Source: Kingdonia uniflora
Taxonomy: Eukaryota > Streptophyta > Magnoliopsida > Ranunculales > Circaeasteraceae
Direction: 5' to 3'
Assembly (NCBI GenBank): GCA_014058105.1
Contig: JACGCM010001620.1
Span: 1,550,001 to 1,614,000, forward strand
DNA: 64,000 bases
The notes under the pieces were generated by a model. It made no database searches, had not been told where the DNA came from, and worked only from the letters and a program-made list of their open reading frames with translations. Below are positions 12,466 through 23,512 of the stretch, in pieces. The first letter of the stretch is position 1, and every line of letters starts with the position of its first letter. Made by a program: the position numbers and the translations under genes.

Positions 12466-13141
12466 TCTATATTACATTACACAATGGTGTTTTTCAAATA
12501 GACAAGTTTGCCATTGTCTCAAAGATAAAGAGAGGCTGAGATTTTATGTCCTTTTATGGAGATTGGGTAAATGAGCGAGATGAACGGATCAGATCTATTT
12601 AAAACTTGGTACAACAAGGGTACATTAGATAAAACACATAAAAATGGTTTTTTAGTCTTAATGCATCTCTATCTCACAACACCCCCGACTCTCTTTCTCC
12701 TCTCATGCTTCTCTCCCCCAAAGCTGTCTCTCTCTCTCCAACAACTCTCTATCTCTCCCAACAACTTGATTCAGAGTTCTATGATCCTCGTTTTCGATCT
12801 CAAGGTCTTATTTGAGTTTTGATCTCAATCATCAAGGGTTTCAATCACCGATTCAGATTTGAAATTTTAGGGTTTCCTTGGTAAAAACTCTTTATTCGAG
12901 AGTACAAGAGTTTATCAAGGGTTTCATCGTCAATCTTAGCAACAATTGGTTTCAGAAAGTAATCGATTTCAACTATGTGCATCTCTACAACCCTAGATTG
13001 CAATGGTATGCAAATGATGGTATGCATTTGGGTGTAAAGAATAGGTTAAAACTTGAGACTTCCTGGTGCAAATTGAGGTTCTTCAAGAATCTTATTGCTC
13101 CTTCTGTGATTTAAAGGAGGAAAATAAAACTTAGCTATTCT

Positions 13142-13905
13142 TTGAATGCCATTTCTCAAATTTTATTTGGTCTACTATTCTTCAAAGTGCTAGATTTCAT
13201 AGAGCTGCAGCCTACAGGGGTTTGGGATGATGAGCTTCACTTTCTCATACATTCAAGAATGGACACATCAGTCAGAGAGTTATTGAAAGCTGCTTTCATT
13301 GCCTCTATCTATATGATTTGGGAGGAAAGAAATAATAGGCAGATCAAAGGAATGATATCCCCTAAAGAAACAATTTTGTCCAAACTCAAACATGTTGTGA
13401 TTGAAAAAGCTCATTGCTCAAACTTCAAATTTTGGGAATCTTCAAACAACAAACAAGTTCTTTTAGACTGTAGTATAAATCCAAGGATAAAACAACCTAA
13501 AGAAAGATCTCATCATCAATGGAAAAATCAGGAGGATCAGTTTATGGTTTTGGACATTGCTATTAAAAAGAATTCTTCTTTTTATGGGGGTATATTCAAA
13601 CTTTCTAAGGGTATTCCAGTTATGGCATTCACAAAAGAACTACAAGGAAGTCAGGATGAAAATATGCTTATTTTCCAGGCTGTTATTGATGGGCTAGAAC
13701 TGGCTATCTAAATTGGTTAGCTAAAGATGTCTTTATATACAGATTCTCACTATATTTGGAATCTCCTCAATTCAGATTGGTGCTCTAACTGGTGGGAAAT
13801 GAAGACTTATAGGCTGATTGGTAAAAGGAAATGGCTAATGGAGAAGGTTTCCTTTAATCATAGGCATAAATCAACTAACAAAGTAGCTAGACACTTAATG
13901 TAGCA
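13142..13905 (+). pseudogene. LINE-type RNase H / zf-RVT fragment
   Basis: An open frame at 13142-13711 followed by an interrupted one to about 13905. The first part contains AAFIASIYMIWEERNNRQ, which matches the end of the zinc-binding reverse transcriptase region of plant LINE elements. The later part reads as the plant RNase H-like domain that follows it: GGIFKLSKGIPVMAF, then AVIDGLELAI, then after a stop YTDSHYIWNLL and finally STNKVARHLM. It is the 3' end of a non-LTR retrotransposon gene or a host gene derived from one, captured in the Helitron. The frame shift near 13711 and the stop near 13902 make it non-functional. Confidence 0.6.
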
Positions 13906-14639
13906 TGGAAACCCTGATCTTGACCCTGATAGAATACTTTTTTTTTCTTTGTTAATTGTTTTTGGTGAAAGAGAGAAACAATATGAAGAAAGAATTTACA
14001 AATAATGACGTTATTTTGCATAAAAACTCACGGGTAAGTTTTGGTTTGATTTTAGCTTTGCTTTATTCTTTGATTGTAGTTAGACCATGATCATATGATG
14101 AAAAGTTGATTTGGTTTTGATATTGATTTGGGGATTATTAACTATTATTTTAGTAAACAATCTTGATGTTAATTGAGGTTGTTGTTTAGCATTTGTGGGG
14201 TGTGTTTGTAAGATTGAAATTGTATGTAGTGTTACATGTAGAAAAGTATGGATTGAGTAGTTTAGATTACTATCTGGCAGCTCACAAAGCTTTAAAGGTC
14301 AGTAATTTTGTTACTCATGGCATGTTTCCTAAGAGGTCATGAGAACGATTTACTCGCAACAATGGTGGTAAGTAAATGAATTTTAAATTTCATAAGTGTC
14401 ATTTTGCCATCTTTTGGATTCAATATATTTGATTTCTTCTTTTTCCCCTTTAAGAAGGCTCACATTTGCCTACTTTTGAAGATACAAATGACTATGTGTG
14501 CTTATTAACGTTAAAAATGGTGATATAGATTAGTTTGTTTCATTACTTTCTATAAGATTATTTGGTCATTTTTTCCCCAAATATTTGAAAGTGTAGTACA
14601 TTTAATTCGGTCGTTAGTATGCTTACCCATTCAGTACAT

Positions 14640-14735
14640 GAGTTTTAGTGCCGTAGGCGCATTAATAAACAATTTTGTAGCACGAAAGGCGCGTCGAAGG
14701 AATCATTGTGGTCTTCATCACCATAAATGCATTCG
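14640..14735 (+). repeat. Decayed extra copy of the Helitron tail
   Basis: This stretch aligns by eye with the 80 bases before the genuine 3' end at 12465. Shared blocks are a GGCGCATT-like segment, CAATTTTGTAGC, AAAGGCGCGTCGA and a CATTGTGG remnant of the hairpin. The palindrome and the CTAG are lost. The upstream 80 bases (from about 14560) are also repeated near 15183. Confidence 0.5.
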
Positions 14736-15087
14736 GAGCAACAATTCACTTTTATCTTCTTCTTCTGCCAATATAAAATTTTCTAAAGATATAGTCATCG
14801 CTGTGAGATTTGATACACCGGACCGGGGAAATGAGGGTGTTTACAGATTTTTCCACCAGGATGTATAGAGGTTATCTCGACACTAATATGCAAGGGAAGT
14901 TTAAGCATTAAAAATAAGGGAATGCAATAAGTTTAGATAATGATATCCGGTGATACATGGGTAAAGGTGTAGAAGGCACCCGCCATAATGTGTCGCTACA
15001 GTTATACCGAAGGAAGCTTGACTTATTCACTATGATTGTTTTTTTTTGTTTTTTGTTTTTTTATTATTCCAGTTTGGATTGTGTTTT

Positions 15088-15168
15088 AACACAAAAGGCA
15101 CGTTGGTAGACAAATTTTATAGCGTTGGAGGTGCGTTGACGTATTCAACGTGACGAGCCTCCATGTAA
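15088..15168 (+). repeat. Second decayed copy of the Helitron tail
   Basis: It aligns with 12383-12455: CAAAAGGCACGTTG, CAAATTTTATAGCG, GAGGTGCGTTGACG and CAACGTGACGAGCCTC. The hairpin stem is degraded to CGTGACGAGCCTCCATG and no CTAG follows. Together with the tail copies at 14640 and 15455-15512 it shows the 3' region grew by repeated tail addition or duplication. Confidence 0.6.
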
Positions 15169-15487
15169 GTTTACTTGCTTTATTTATTTTTTTCTTCCAA
15201 TATTTATGACTATAGTATATTTGGATTCGGTCGTCATTTCGGTATATGAGTTTTAGGATAATATGTAGTGCATTAGAGGATGACATATAATACTTTTAAT
15301 TTCTTACATAATATTAGGGACACATTGTGTGCCTACCTAATCTAAAAAGCAGGGGACAAATGATATTTATTTTTGTTACGAGTAGTAATTTAGTTTTCAT
15401 TGAGGGAGATGGATAGGTTTAAGTGTAATATGATTTGGCCATGAACATTGATCTTACGGGTAGCGCCGAAGGTGCATCAATTGTTAC

Positions 15488-15512
15488 CGTGGCGAGCCAC
15501 GAGTAGTACTAG
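15488..15512 (+). other. Helitron 3' terminus (hairpin + CTAG)
   Basis: Perfect 6-bp stem CGTGGC/GCCACG with GA loop, spacer AGTAGTA, then CTAG followed by T. It differs from the terminus at 12441-12465 by a single spacer base, so the two tails are recent relatives. Confidence 0.85.
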
Positions 15513-16341
15513 TATATATACATACATTGAAAAGTCAACTATATGGGTTATATGATTTAGTATACTGTCATTTGAAGTGTTGGTGCAAGTCATATTTAGC
15601 TTATTTGTCCATCTTTTAATTTTATAGTTTCTCTTAGGATTTTTTGACTTGTAAGGTATATGATATATCTGGATATAATTATGAGATAACAGAATCGAAA
15701 AGAGAAAACACTGGGTCCAATGAAACTGGTATATGATGTGGACTATGTACATGGTGTGCAATGGTCATATCTAGGTTATAACTGGTCCAACCATACTAAT
15801 TTAAACAACCCTTTTGTTATGTAAGCCCAAGGTTTCCAGGCATAGTTATTTGATCCAAAAGATTGTCTAATGTATTTATATAAGCCCAAGAAGATGTCCA
15901 ATATAGTTATATAGTGTGTCCTACTCGTCTGATAAAGGTGATTTATATTTACTTCGTATGTAGGGTTGAAATGTATGAATAAAGCATGGTATCAATGTGA
16001 ATGGCTTTAACTACTTTATTGTATGACAAGTATTATTATGTCACTTGTGTGTCTAATCTATTGTGGTATGCTGAGAACTACTATTCCTCAAATATAATTA
16101 ATGTAAATTTTTCAGAGAAGGAAAATAGGTTACAAGCATCACACACTATCAATTAAGAATGCCTAATTAATGGAGATGGAGAAAGAAACTTAAACTTCTT
16201 GTAGCAAATAAATTATGGTTTTCCATACAAAAATATTTAATCTAGCCTTATGAGTTCCAATGTTGTTGAGACGACTTGTTATTTGTTAATTTAAAACATT
16301 CTTCTACTATGTACTCATGATCACTTTTTATTCTTTTGTAG
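15513..16341. other. No supported gene
   Basis: AT-rich DNA with stops in all frames. A polypyrimidine-rich stretch near 16325-16341 ends in TTTTGTAG, a plausible intron 3' end for the CACTA exon that follows. Confidence 0.4.
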
Positions 16342-16566
16342 GCAGCAGGAGATTTACCGCCGCCTGATGAAGGGAGGGGTAGAAACTACATTATGAAAGA
16401 TATGTATAGCAGAACAATTGCTTACAAAAGTATTCAGTTATCTGGGGTGGCTCCTGAAGGGTTTTATCGTGTCATAGTAGATGTGATTATTCTCGATGAT
16501 GTGCAATTATTTATGGAAGACAGTACTCTAGGTGACATCTCTTCGGGTGAAACTGTAGTATGGTAG
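16342..16566 (+). pseudogene. CACTA-associated protein, last exon
   Basis: After an acceptor (TTTTGTAG) a 74-codon frame ends at TAG 16564-16566. It starts AAGDLPPPDEGRGRN and contains IAYKSIQLSGVAPEGFYRV followed by IVDVIILDD and GETVVW. This resembles the short plant-transposon domain (DUF8039-like) at the C-terminal side of many En/Spm ORF1 proteins, where a V-x-VD-x-V core is followed by an acidic patch and a terminal W. The position a few hundred bases inside a CACTA terminus supports it. The assignment is from pattern only. Confidence 0.4.
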
Positions 16567-17281
16567 AAGAGTCTTACCTATTTCGAGTGAATGCCATCTT
16601 TTTATTTTATTGTTTCTTGAAATAAAGTTTGATATTGATATTATGCAATAACCTTTTAATTTATAATAAAACTTGTTCGTGTTATTGAAATATGTTATTT
16701 TTTTATATTAATTGCTTTTAGTTAATGAAATTTATAACGACTATTGTTACTATGATTCGATTGATATGATTGTTGTATATTAAAGCAAAATGACTGTTAT
16801 TGTGACAAAAATTGGGATACTTATATTTGCGACATAAAATGACTAATTGCCATGTCTTAAAATGTAATTATTATGACTGTTATTTGTGATTTATTTTTTA
16901 CGACGTATAAAACAACTGAAAAATGTGTTACTAGATATTTCAAAAATTAGCTAATACGATTATTATTTCTGACGTTTAAGTTTGCGACGCATAGATCAAC
17001 GGATTTTATAGTGGTAAAGAATATGAAATACGTCAGTTGTTGTGACTAAGAATTGTGTCATTCTATTGCAACAAAAAAATGACTGTTAAAAGGGTCATAA
17101 ATTTTTGTAAATACGATGGATACTTTGATCCGCCCCTCAGTCGTTAATTTACGATGCTTTTCAAGTCGATAACATGAAACTACTGCAAAAAGAACGACGC
17201 TTTTTTTGGCTAAAATGGATGTCGCTTTAGCAAAATAACGACTAACCTACCCCGTCATCTTTTGCTCATTTTGGCCTAGTG
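16342..17281 (+). mobile_element. CACTA (En/Spm) element, 3' end
   Basis: The right boundary TAGTG at 17277-17281 is the reverse complement of the CACTA terminus, preceded by GGCC as in a CACTAGGCC terminal inverted repeat. The preceding 400 bases are rich in short subterminal motifs such as TGCGACG, ACGACG and AACGAC in both orientations, as expected for transposase-binding subterminal repeats. A coding fragment (16342-16566) lies inside. I did not find the partner CACTA end upstream, so this appears to be a truncated right end. Confidence 0.55.
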
Positions 17282-17371
17282 TTTTATCCTTGATGAACTG
17301 ACTACACCATTAGTCATATCTTTCCTTTATTCTGCAGCTCATTCTCGGCTCATAATTTCTTCCAACGGTGC

Positions 17372-17663
17372 TCCGCACTAAGCGCAAGCCTCAGATTTAT
17401 TTACGGTACTAATTCCCCCAGAATGTTCAGCTATATAGGTACATTACTTGCATGTACATACACCTGTAATACTTCAATAGTGCCTATGAATGTATCTGGA
17501 AATTTATTTGCGACCTTCCGCACTAAGCGCAAGCCTCAGATTTATTTACGGTACTAATTCCCCCAAAACGTTCAGCTGTGTAGGTACATTACTTGCATGT
17601 ACATATACCTGTAATACTTCAATAGTGCCTATGAATGTGTCTGGCAATTTATTTGTGACCTAT
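17372..17663. repeat. 146-bp tandem duplication
   Basis: Two adjacent copies start at CCGCACTAAGCGCAAGCC (17372 and 17518) and run through TTCAATAGTGCCTATGAATG. They differ at roughly ten positions. Each copy lies in the unclassified coding relic that extends to about 20.2 kb; the duplication breaks any frame there. Confidence 0.85.
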
Positions 17664-17689
17664 TGTAAGTTCATAATCCGTTAAACCTT

Positions 17690-20160
17690 ATTGTCACTTA
17701 ACTTATGTAAAGGGATCTAGATGAAACAATGTTGGTGTTTTCCAACTAATCTTGGAAACATTCTTAGCATTGACTATCATATCTCCCCCCCAATACTGGG
17801 ATTATTGTCTTATCAAAGTGACAATCTGCCTTACAGTATATACGTCGCCAGCGGCTTTCAAATATCTAGTGATAGATGCGAATCACAACCCGCATAATAC
17901 CATGTCGATGTTGAGGGTCCCATCTTCATACCTTGTGGTGGTGCAATTGGCACCTGTACATAATATCCAAATGTTCGTAGATGGGCTACACCAGGCTCTG
18001 ACCCAATTATAAGTTTCTTTGGGAAAGATTTGATGATTTGTTATGGGACGAATCCTAATAAGTGCTGCAGGAGAAAAAATATATATCCCACACACTAGCC
18101 ATAAGCTGTGATCGTAATATCAGTGGCCTAACAATTATCCTAAATCACTTGATTATGTTCTCTGCCAATCCTGAGTTGGGTATGGTGTGGGGTACTCATG
18201 ATGCTCAATGATCTATCCCATTTATCGGTAAAATAATCATCAAAAACATGTGAGTCAAACTCGTAAACCCCCGACAAGTTATATCGATTGACTTGATTGG
18301 TTAATCTAGAAACTAAGTCTGTGATCAAATGATCTAAGTGAGAAGTTGTACTAGCGTTGCATTCCTAGATGTTGAAAACAGGCAAACGTAAGACCATCTC
18401 CAAGAGGCGTCTATTATGACCATAAATAATCAAGTAGGTCACTATGTGGATGTATATGTTTATATGTGTCTCTGTGGATGTGTTTGGAGCAAAGACTGGA
18501 GATTCCACTCTACCTTGGTCATACTGAGATGAAATAATAAAATTTCTTTGAAAGCAATCTTACACGTACACTCTCTGGATCTTCTCTCCTTTTAAGAAAA
18601 GTTGAGATATATTCCTGATAATCCTCTTCATTATCCTAGCCCGGAGGAGTGTATTGGAAACTATTCTAATAATGTGTTCTAACCTTTAGACATGGAGAGA
18701 ATGTACAGAACCTTGTCTGTCATTTTTTTCTATAGTCTTTACGTGATAAGCATTATCATGTATATCCTTAAAATTGAGTAAAATCTGGCTAGATTTACTA
18801 GTGTATAAAGCGGACTAGATACCTCGTATCACACCGTTAAGGAGTAATAGAGTGACACACTCAGTGCATTCTATCATGTTGGCCGTGCCAATGATATTCG
18901 TGACATCCCCGATGTGCAAGGTTAGAGATAAAAAATATGCTCATATCTAAAACGGATCGAGTGCGAGGTAATGATGTCTCTTAGATATGTGTCGTCATTT
19001 ATCCGATTATCTGTAATGCTCAATAAGAAGATAGATCCATAGGCGGGTTGTATATAGTAGATCAACTATCATACATGGAATTTAACTACTTCTCAAGTAA
19101 TAAATTTCCTAAAAAATCAAAGAACGATCTCATAGATTGGACACCAAACCAGTGTATGTCACAAACATTTTATTAAACTAACCAGTAAAGACTCCCCAAC
19201 TCAATCAATGATAGTATTAATAAAATAAAACTACTACTATGCAACAAGTAAAGGTACTACTTGATAATGCTTTTTAGGTGGCATCATTCATCTACTGAGA
19301 ATTTACTACTGTTCATTCTTAAAACTTGATCCAAAACTATATTGGTATCCTGAGAAAAAATTATAGCCATAGACTCTGTCGTGGCAAGGTCTGCACCAGT
19401 TATGATTACGTAATAAGTCTGGGGCTGATCTCTTTAGATCATATGGGATGCCTTGCAATCTCGTGCCCGACTATATCGTATTAATTTACAAACTCTTCCA
19501 ATTCCATTTTGGTCCATTGGTGAACTTCTTGTTCCCCTTGCCTCAGGTTATTGATGGCTATAATTTTATTCTTGTCTTTGTTACCACCTCTCGTATATCC
19601 ACGGTTACGACCCTGTCTATAACTTCCTTAGTCACTAGACCCAACATTGTGAGACCCTGACACATGCTTAATCTTAGTAGGTATAATTTTAGGTTCTCAA
19701 CCAGTAGTTCATTATTTTGCTTAGAAATGAGTAAAACTTGAATCCGATCTGCGTGCACAGTGATCTATCGAATATTATCACGAAAGCGTAATATTTGATG
19801 CGTAATTTTTTTAATAAAATATTCCCAATATCTCTATTTACCTCAACTATTTCTCCACGTAACATTATAGTGGAGTTGCACTGTCGAATAAAAAATTTGC
19901 CACAGTTATATAATAATATAATATTATAAGGTAATCCATTATCAGGTTTTCTTGAATATGGAGGCAAGGGTATAAACAAAGATCCTACTTTGTTATTTAA
20001 AGACTTATTATTCTAAACAATAGTATTTTCTAGATTCTGCAATAGCTGTTGGATTTTAGTATCCATAGAGGTCAAGTTTATTGGTACCGAATTAGAGTTG
20101 CAGTATGAGAGGTACTAAATGTTTTGAGTATCGTCAACATCTATTATGCATGTAGATCAA
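17690..20160 (-). pseudogene. Unclassified decayed coding region
   Basis: Read on the minus strand this region yields several protein-like stretches separated by stops and shifts. From right to left: a segment with IQQLLQNLENTIV (about 20030), SRKPDNGLPYNIILLYNCG (about 19930), an arginine-glycine patch RGRNRGYTRGGNKDKNK (about 19600), a basic segment KRREDPESVR (about 18590), TSHLDHLITDLVSRLTNQV with SGVYEFDSHVFDDYF (about 18300), and YEDGTLNIDMVLCG (about 17900). I do not recognise the family. The layout would fit a decayed retroelement or an endogenous virus-like insertion, but no reverse transcriptase, integrase or protease motif was seen. No LTRs were identified. Confidence 0.3.
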
Positions 20161-21182
20161 TACCAGTAGTAGTGCTTGATAAACATTCCTTATATAAAGG
20201 TAATTTATAGTATTCAAGTAAGTGATCCCCAATCATTACTTGTAGGTGAACATTGTTCATATCTAATTACTCATAAAATCTTATTTAAGTGCATGATTTC
20301 CAATTATTAATTGTGGTTTATAGTATATAGCGCAATGAAGTACATGATTCCTAATCATTACTTGCAAGTGTACCCTGTTCATGGCTTTATATTTATGAGT
20401 TCCTATTAAGCGTCAAATCCTAACTTTACTCTGTAAAATGGTAATCTTAACCTTAATGTACATTTTATTAGTGTCTTAGCCAAGACAGCTATTTAAAACC
20501 TTTAGATGTTGTGATCCTTATTATAATAACAAGTGTATTATATTCCCTAAAGTTCTATAATGTCTATATATTCTAGCCAAATGACCCATTTGCTCCGAAT
20601 ATGAGGGGTATTAGATCTTTAGCTGACAAGTGGTCTCACACCGAAGTTTGCTAAATTCACAAGATAGGTAGATTAGTCTTGTTTTTGAACTAACATTCTA
20701 GGGTACTATAAGTTGCTATTAGTACACATATACCTCTTAATATTATCAAATAACATCTAATTGCACCTGGATATGTAAAATTGGTTCCTCGAACAACAAG
20801 TTTTTAGAAAATAAGACTAAGAGGCTGTTTGCTTTTTACTGAATCTGAACACTTATTTTGAAGCTTGATTGCTGAATTTGAAGTTTGAATCCTAACTCTA
20901 AATTGTAAAAATTATGTTTATTTTTTCGCTGAATCCAAAGTACGAACCATCTGAAAATTGTTTAATTATTAATAATACTATGTTCCATATTTTTTGTTTA
21001 ACATGCTTTCTTCACAAATGCATTTAAATTTAAACATTTTTCGGCTACAGTAAATTTAAGGATTGTCATTTTCATCGATTGAAATGGCTATGATGGGAAT
21101 TAATTCTTGATATTTTTCCCATAGTCTGAAGTACCAAGAACTGATGTAAACCATCCTTGTTCTTTATATAAGTTTCCCATTG
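20161..21182. other. No supported gene
   Basis: AT-rich DNA. At 20210-20400 a phrase like CATGATTCCTAATCATTACTTG recurs in degenerate form about every 110 bases. At 20820 a GAGGCTGTTTGCTTTTTAC string resembles a MITE end, but I found no matching partner nearby. The right part merges into the truncated copia gag. Confidence 0.35.
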
Positions 21183-21723
21183 AAATATCACTTAGTCACA
21201 CATGGAATTCATTAAAAGGTTCATTTTCACTTATTCTAATATTCTAAAATTGTGAGGTAAGCATCTATAGCTTACTTTCTTTAACTGCATCATCGCCTTC
21301 ATGAGTTTGAACTGGAATATCCCAAGCTTCTTTCGAAGTGGTACAAGCAGAGATATGTCAAAACTCACTTTGACTCATAGCCATAAAGATAGTATTGTGT
21401 CCTTTAGAATTATAACTGACAACATCCCTTCCTTCCTTTGACCATTGATTTCTAGGTTTATGGACCTCTATAGCACTACCTGGTGCACCTTGCATCATAG
21501 TAGGATGTGTCCATCCATCTTCAATAGCAAACCATACATCTTCTCCCATTGATTGAAGGAATGCAACCATTCAGACTTTTTAGTATGGGTAGTGTTTGCT
21601 ATTAAAAAGTGGAGGATGATTTATTGGACCACCAAAATTCTCAGAATCTATTATTCTCAAGCAATTAAGTTAAAGTTCATGCTCAGGTTGTTAATCCTTG
21701 AAGCGTGACTGCTTTGATACTAA
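21183..21723 (-). pseudogene. Truncated second SIRE-like gag start with PBS
   Basis: A minus-strand copy of the beginning of the copia gag seen at 33351-33674. It starts MVAFLQSMGEDVWFAIEDGW at 21570 and continues as YNSKGHNTIFMAMSQSEF, then after a shift SKEAWDI and KLQMLTSQF. Unlike the right-hand copy it keeps the SKEAWDI segment, so it is not a simple daughter of it. A degraded primer-binding site lies at 21711-21723 and directly touches the LTR to its right. The remainder of this element is missing to the left. It therefore looks like the 5' end of another copy sharing the LTR at 21725-22881. Confidence 0.75.
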
Positions 21724-21724
21724 T

Positions 21725-22881
21725 TAAAATTCCTAATCACTTGAGAATAATCAATTTGATTAATTTAGGTCTAAATCAATAGGTCTGAATTCCTTTATAT
21801 TAATGATTTAACCTTAACCTAATTCAAATTGATTCGATTATCTAGTGTCAACAAGTAATTGAAAATTAAATACAAGATCAATGAATTTTAACCTTGTGGG
21901 AAACCTTTCTCAAGAAAAAAACTCACAGGTTGCTGCCGAATCACCCGATAGCTAAACAATCTATTATTGAAATGAAATTACAAGAGTTCAATTACTTGCA
22001 GACTCGATAAGCTCATCCTATGGTTACATTTCTTCTAATCAAGCTTCTTGTAATCGATTCCTCGTTCTCGCAACGCCTTGCTTCAATCTCTCATCAAAGC
22101 TTTTAATCTTGAATCACACAAGTTCTTCAAATCATGATTTAGGTTTGTGAGTCAATGATTGATTTAAGTTTGAATTGTTAGTGCTTGTTTGAATCGCTCA
22201 GTAAAATCTCTTCTCTCTCTAAAAATTCAAGTCCTAGAAAAGTTTGTTTTTCAAAAAAGTTAAGTTATGAGAAAAGAAAGGATGTCCTAAATAGGAAAAC
22301 TAAAAACCCAACCTCTGTTCAAATAGAGACAAAGTTTATTCGAATAGAGTAATTTTTATTCGAACATGGCCAAGATCCTATTCGAACAAATAAGGTTTTG
22401 AGGTAAATTATTCGAATAGAGAAAGAGTTTATTCGAACAAAAAAAGTTTTATTCGATGATAACAAAAGCCTATTCGAATAACTAAGTTCTCAGGTAATGT
22501 TTTCAAACAGAGAAATATTCTATTCGCACAGAACAAGTTTTATTCGAACATGACCAAAATTCTATTCGAATAAACATAGTTCTGAGTGAATTTTTTTGAA
22601 TAGATACTAACTCTTATTTGAACAAGATCTTATTCAAAAAGAATAAAAGCTTGTTCGAACAGAGACCTATTTCTCTTGAAAAGACATATCACTTTCTTTT
22701 CATTCTCTGTAAAATACTTAGGGCTTGACATTTAGAGTAAAGGGATACAAACCCACTTACCTGTTCAGTGTCAATCCAGCTGTAGTTGCTCCACGTGTAC
22801 TAGCTGACGACGGATAACCACGAGATAGTGCTGACACCTATTCTAGATACTATATGAAACAAACTCCAAAATGATGTTTCA
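21725..22881 (-). repeat. 3' LTR of SIRE-like element
   Basis: About 1157 bp. Read on the minus strand it begins TGAAACATCATTTTGG next to the polypurine tract and ends GATTAGGAATTTTAATT next to a degraded primer site. It aligns over nearly its whole length with 33828-34927, including GGTCTAAATCAATAGGTCTG and the segment AGTTGCTCCACGT. The middle (22310-22680) is an array of TATTCGAA(C/T)A-type motifs. Confidence 0.8.
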
Positions 22882-22895
22882 ATCTCCCCCTTTAG
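22882..22895 (-). other. Polypurine tract
   Basis: On the minus strand this reads AAAGGGGGAGAT immediately before the TG of the 3' LTR. It is the usual copia plus-strand priming signal and fixes the LTR boundary. Confidence 0.8.
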
Positions 22896-23512
22896 TTTAT
22901 TTTGTGTAAAAACTAGAGCTACAGGTAATAAAGGAAAATTACATCTCGATGGACTGACTGACTCACTGAATATCCATTCTTAAAAAACATATCCTCTGGA
23001 ATCCCTGTACACTAAACAAGATACATCACATAATCGTTTCCATTCAAAATAAGGAATTCATATAACAAACATTACTTATCTGGTTTACCTATAAGGAGCA
23101 TCTCTCCCCCTTTTTGGAATATATGAACAAAGGGTAAGCAAAACATAAATAGAGATGAAGATAAACATATATCAAACACTCTTAGAACATCCATGTACAA
23201 AAAGAACTGTTAATACATAGCATACCCATACATTGACTACCAAAAAAGAATATATGCACCATGAAGATCAGATAGACTAAAGCAGATAGAGATAAAAAAA
23301 AACACAAAATAGTCACTCTAAAGTAAACAAGATAAATTAAAGTTACATCAGACCTAAGACTACTCATCTGGATCGAGAATGGGAGAACCACTCGAAGAGT
23401 CTCGAACTACTCTGCTCGGATCATCCACAAAGATCTGGAGCCGACCGATATCATCACGGAAAAGCTAAAACTGAGAGTTCATATGACTGAACTAAGAGTT
23501 CATATGACTGAA

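Larger units (their letters stand above)
12466..15512 (+). mobile_element. Non-autonomous Helitron with captured LINE piece
   Basis: A 3.05-kb Helitron. It begins TCTATATTACATTACAC directly after the previous element's CTAG and ends with the hairpin CGTGGC-GA-GCCACG (15488-15501) and CTAG (15509-15512), followed by T as expected. Its first 400 bases are related to the leader of the upstream Helitron, including AGACAAGTTTGCC and the CT-rich tract near 12660-12760, so both belong to one family. It has no Rep or helicase sequence and would depend on proteins supplied in trans. Internal cargo is a LINE RNase H fragment. Two further decayed copies of the Helitron tail lie at about 14640 and 15088. 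Confidence 0.75.

Noticed and set aside
22310..22680. TTCGAA-type array considered as a CRISPR-like repeat array
   Set aside because: Spacing is irregular, repeats are short and degenerate, the array is duplicated in both LTRs, and the context is a plant retrotransposon.
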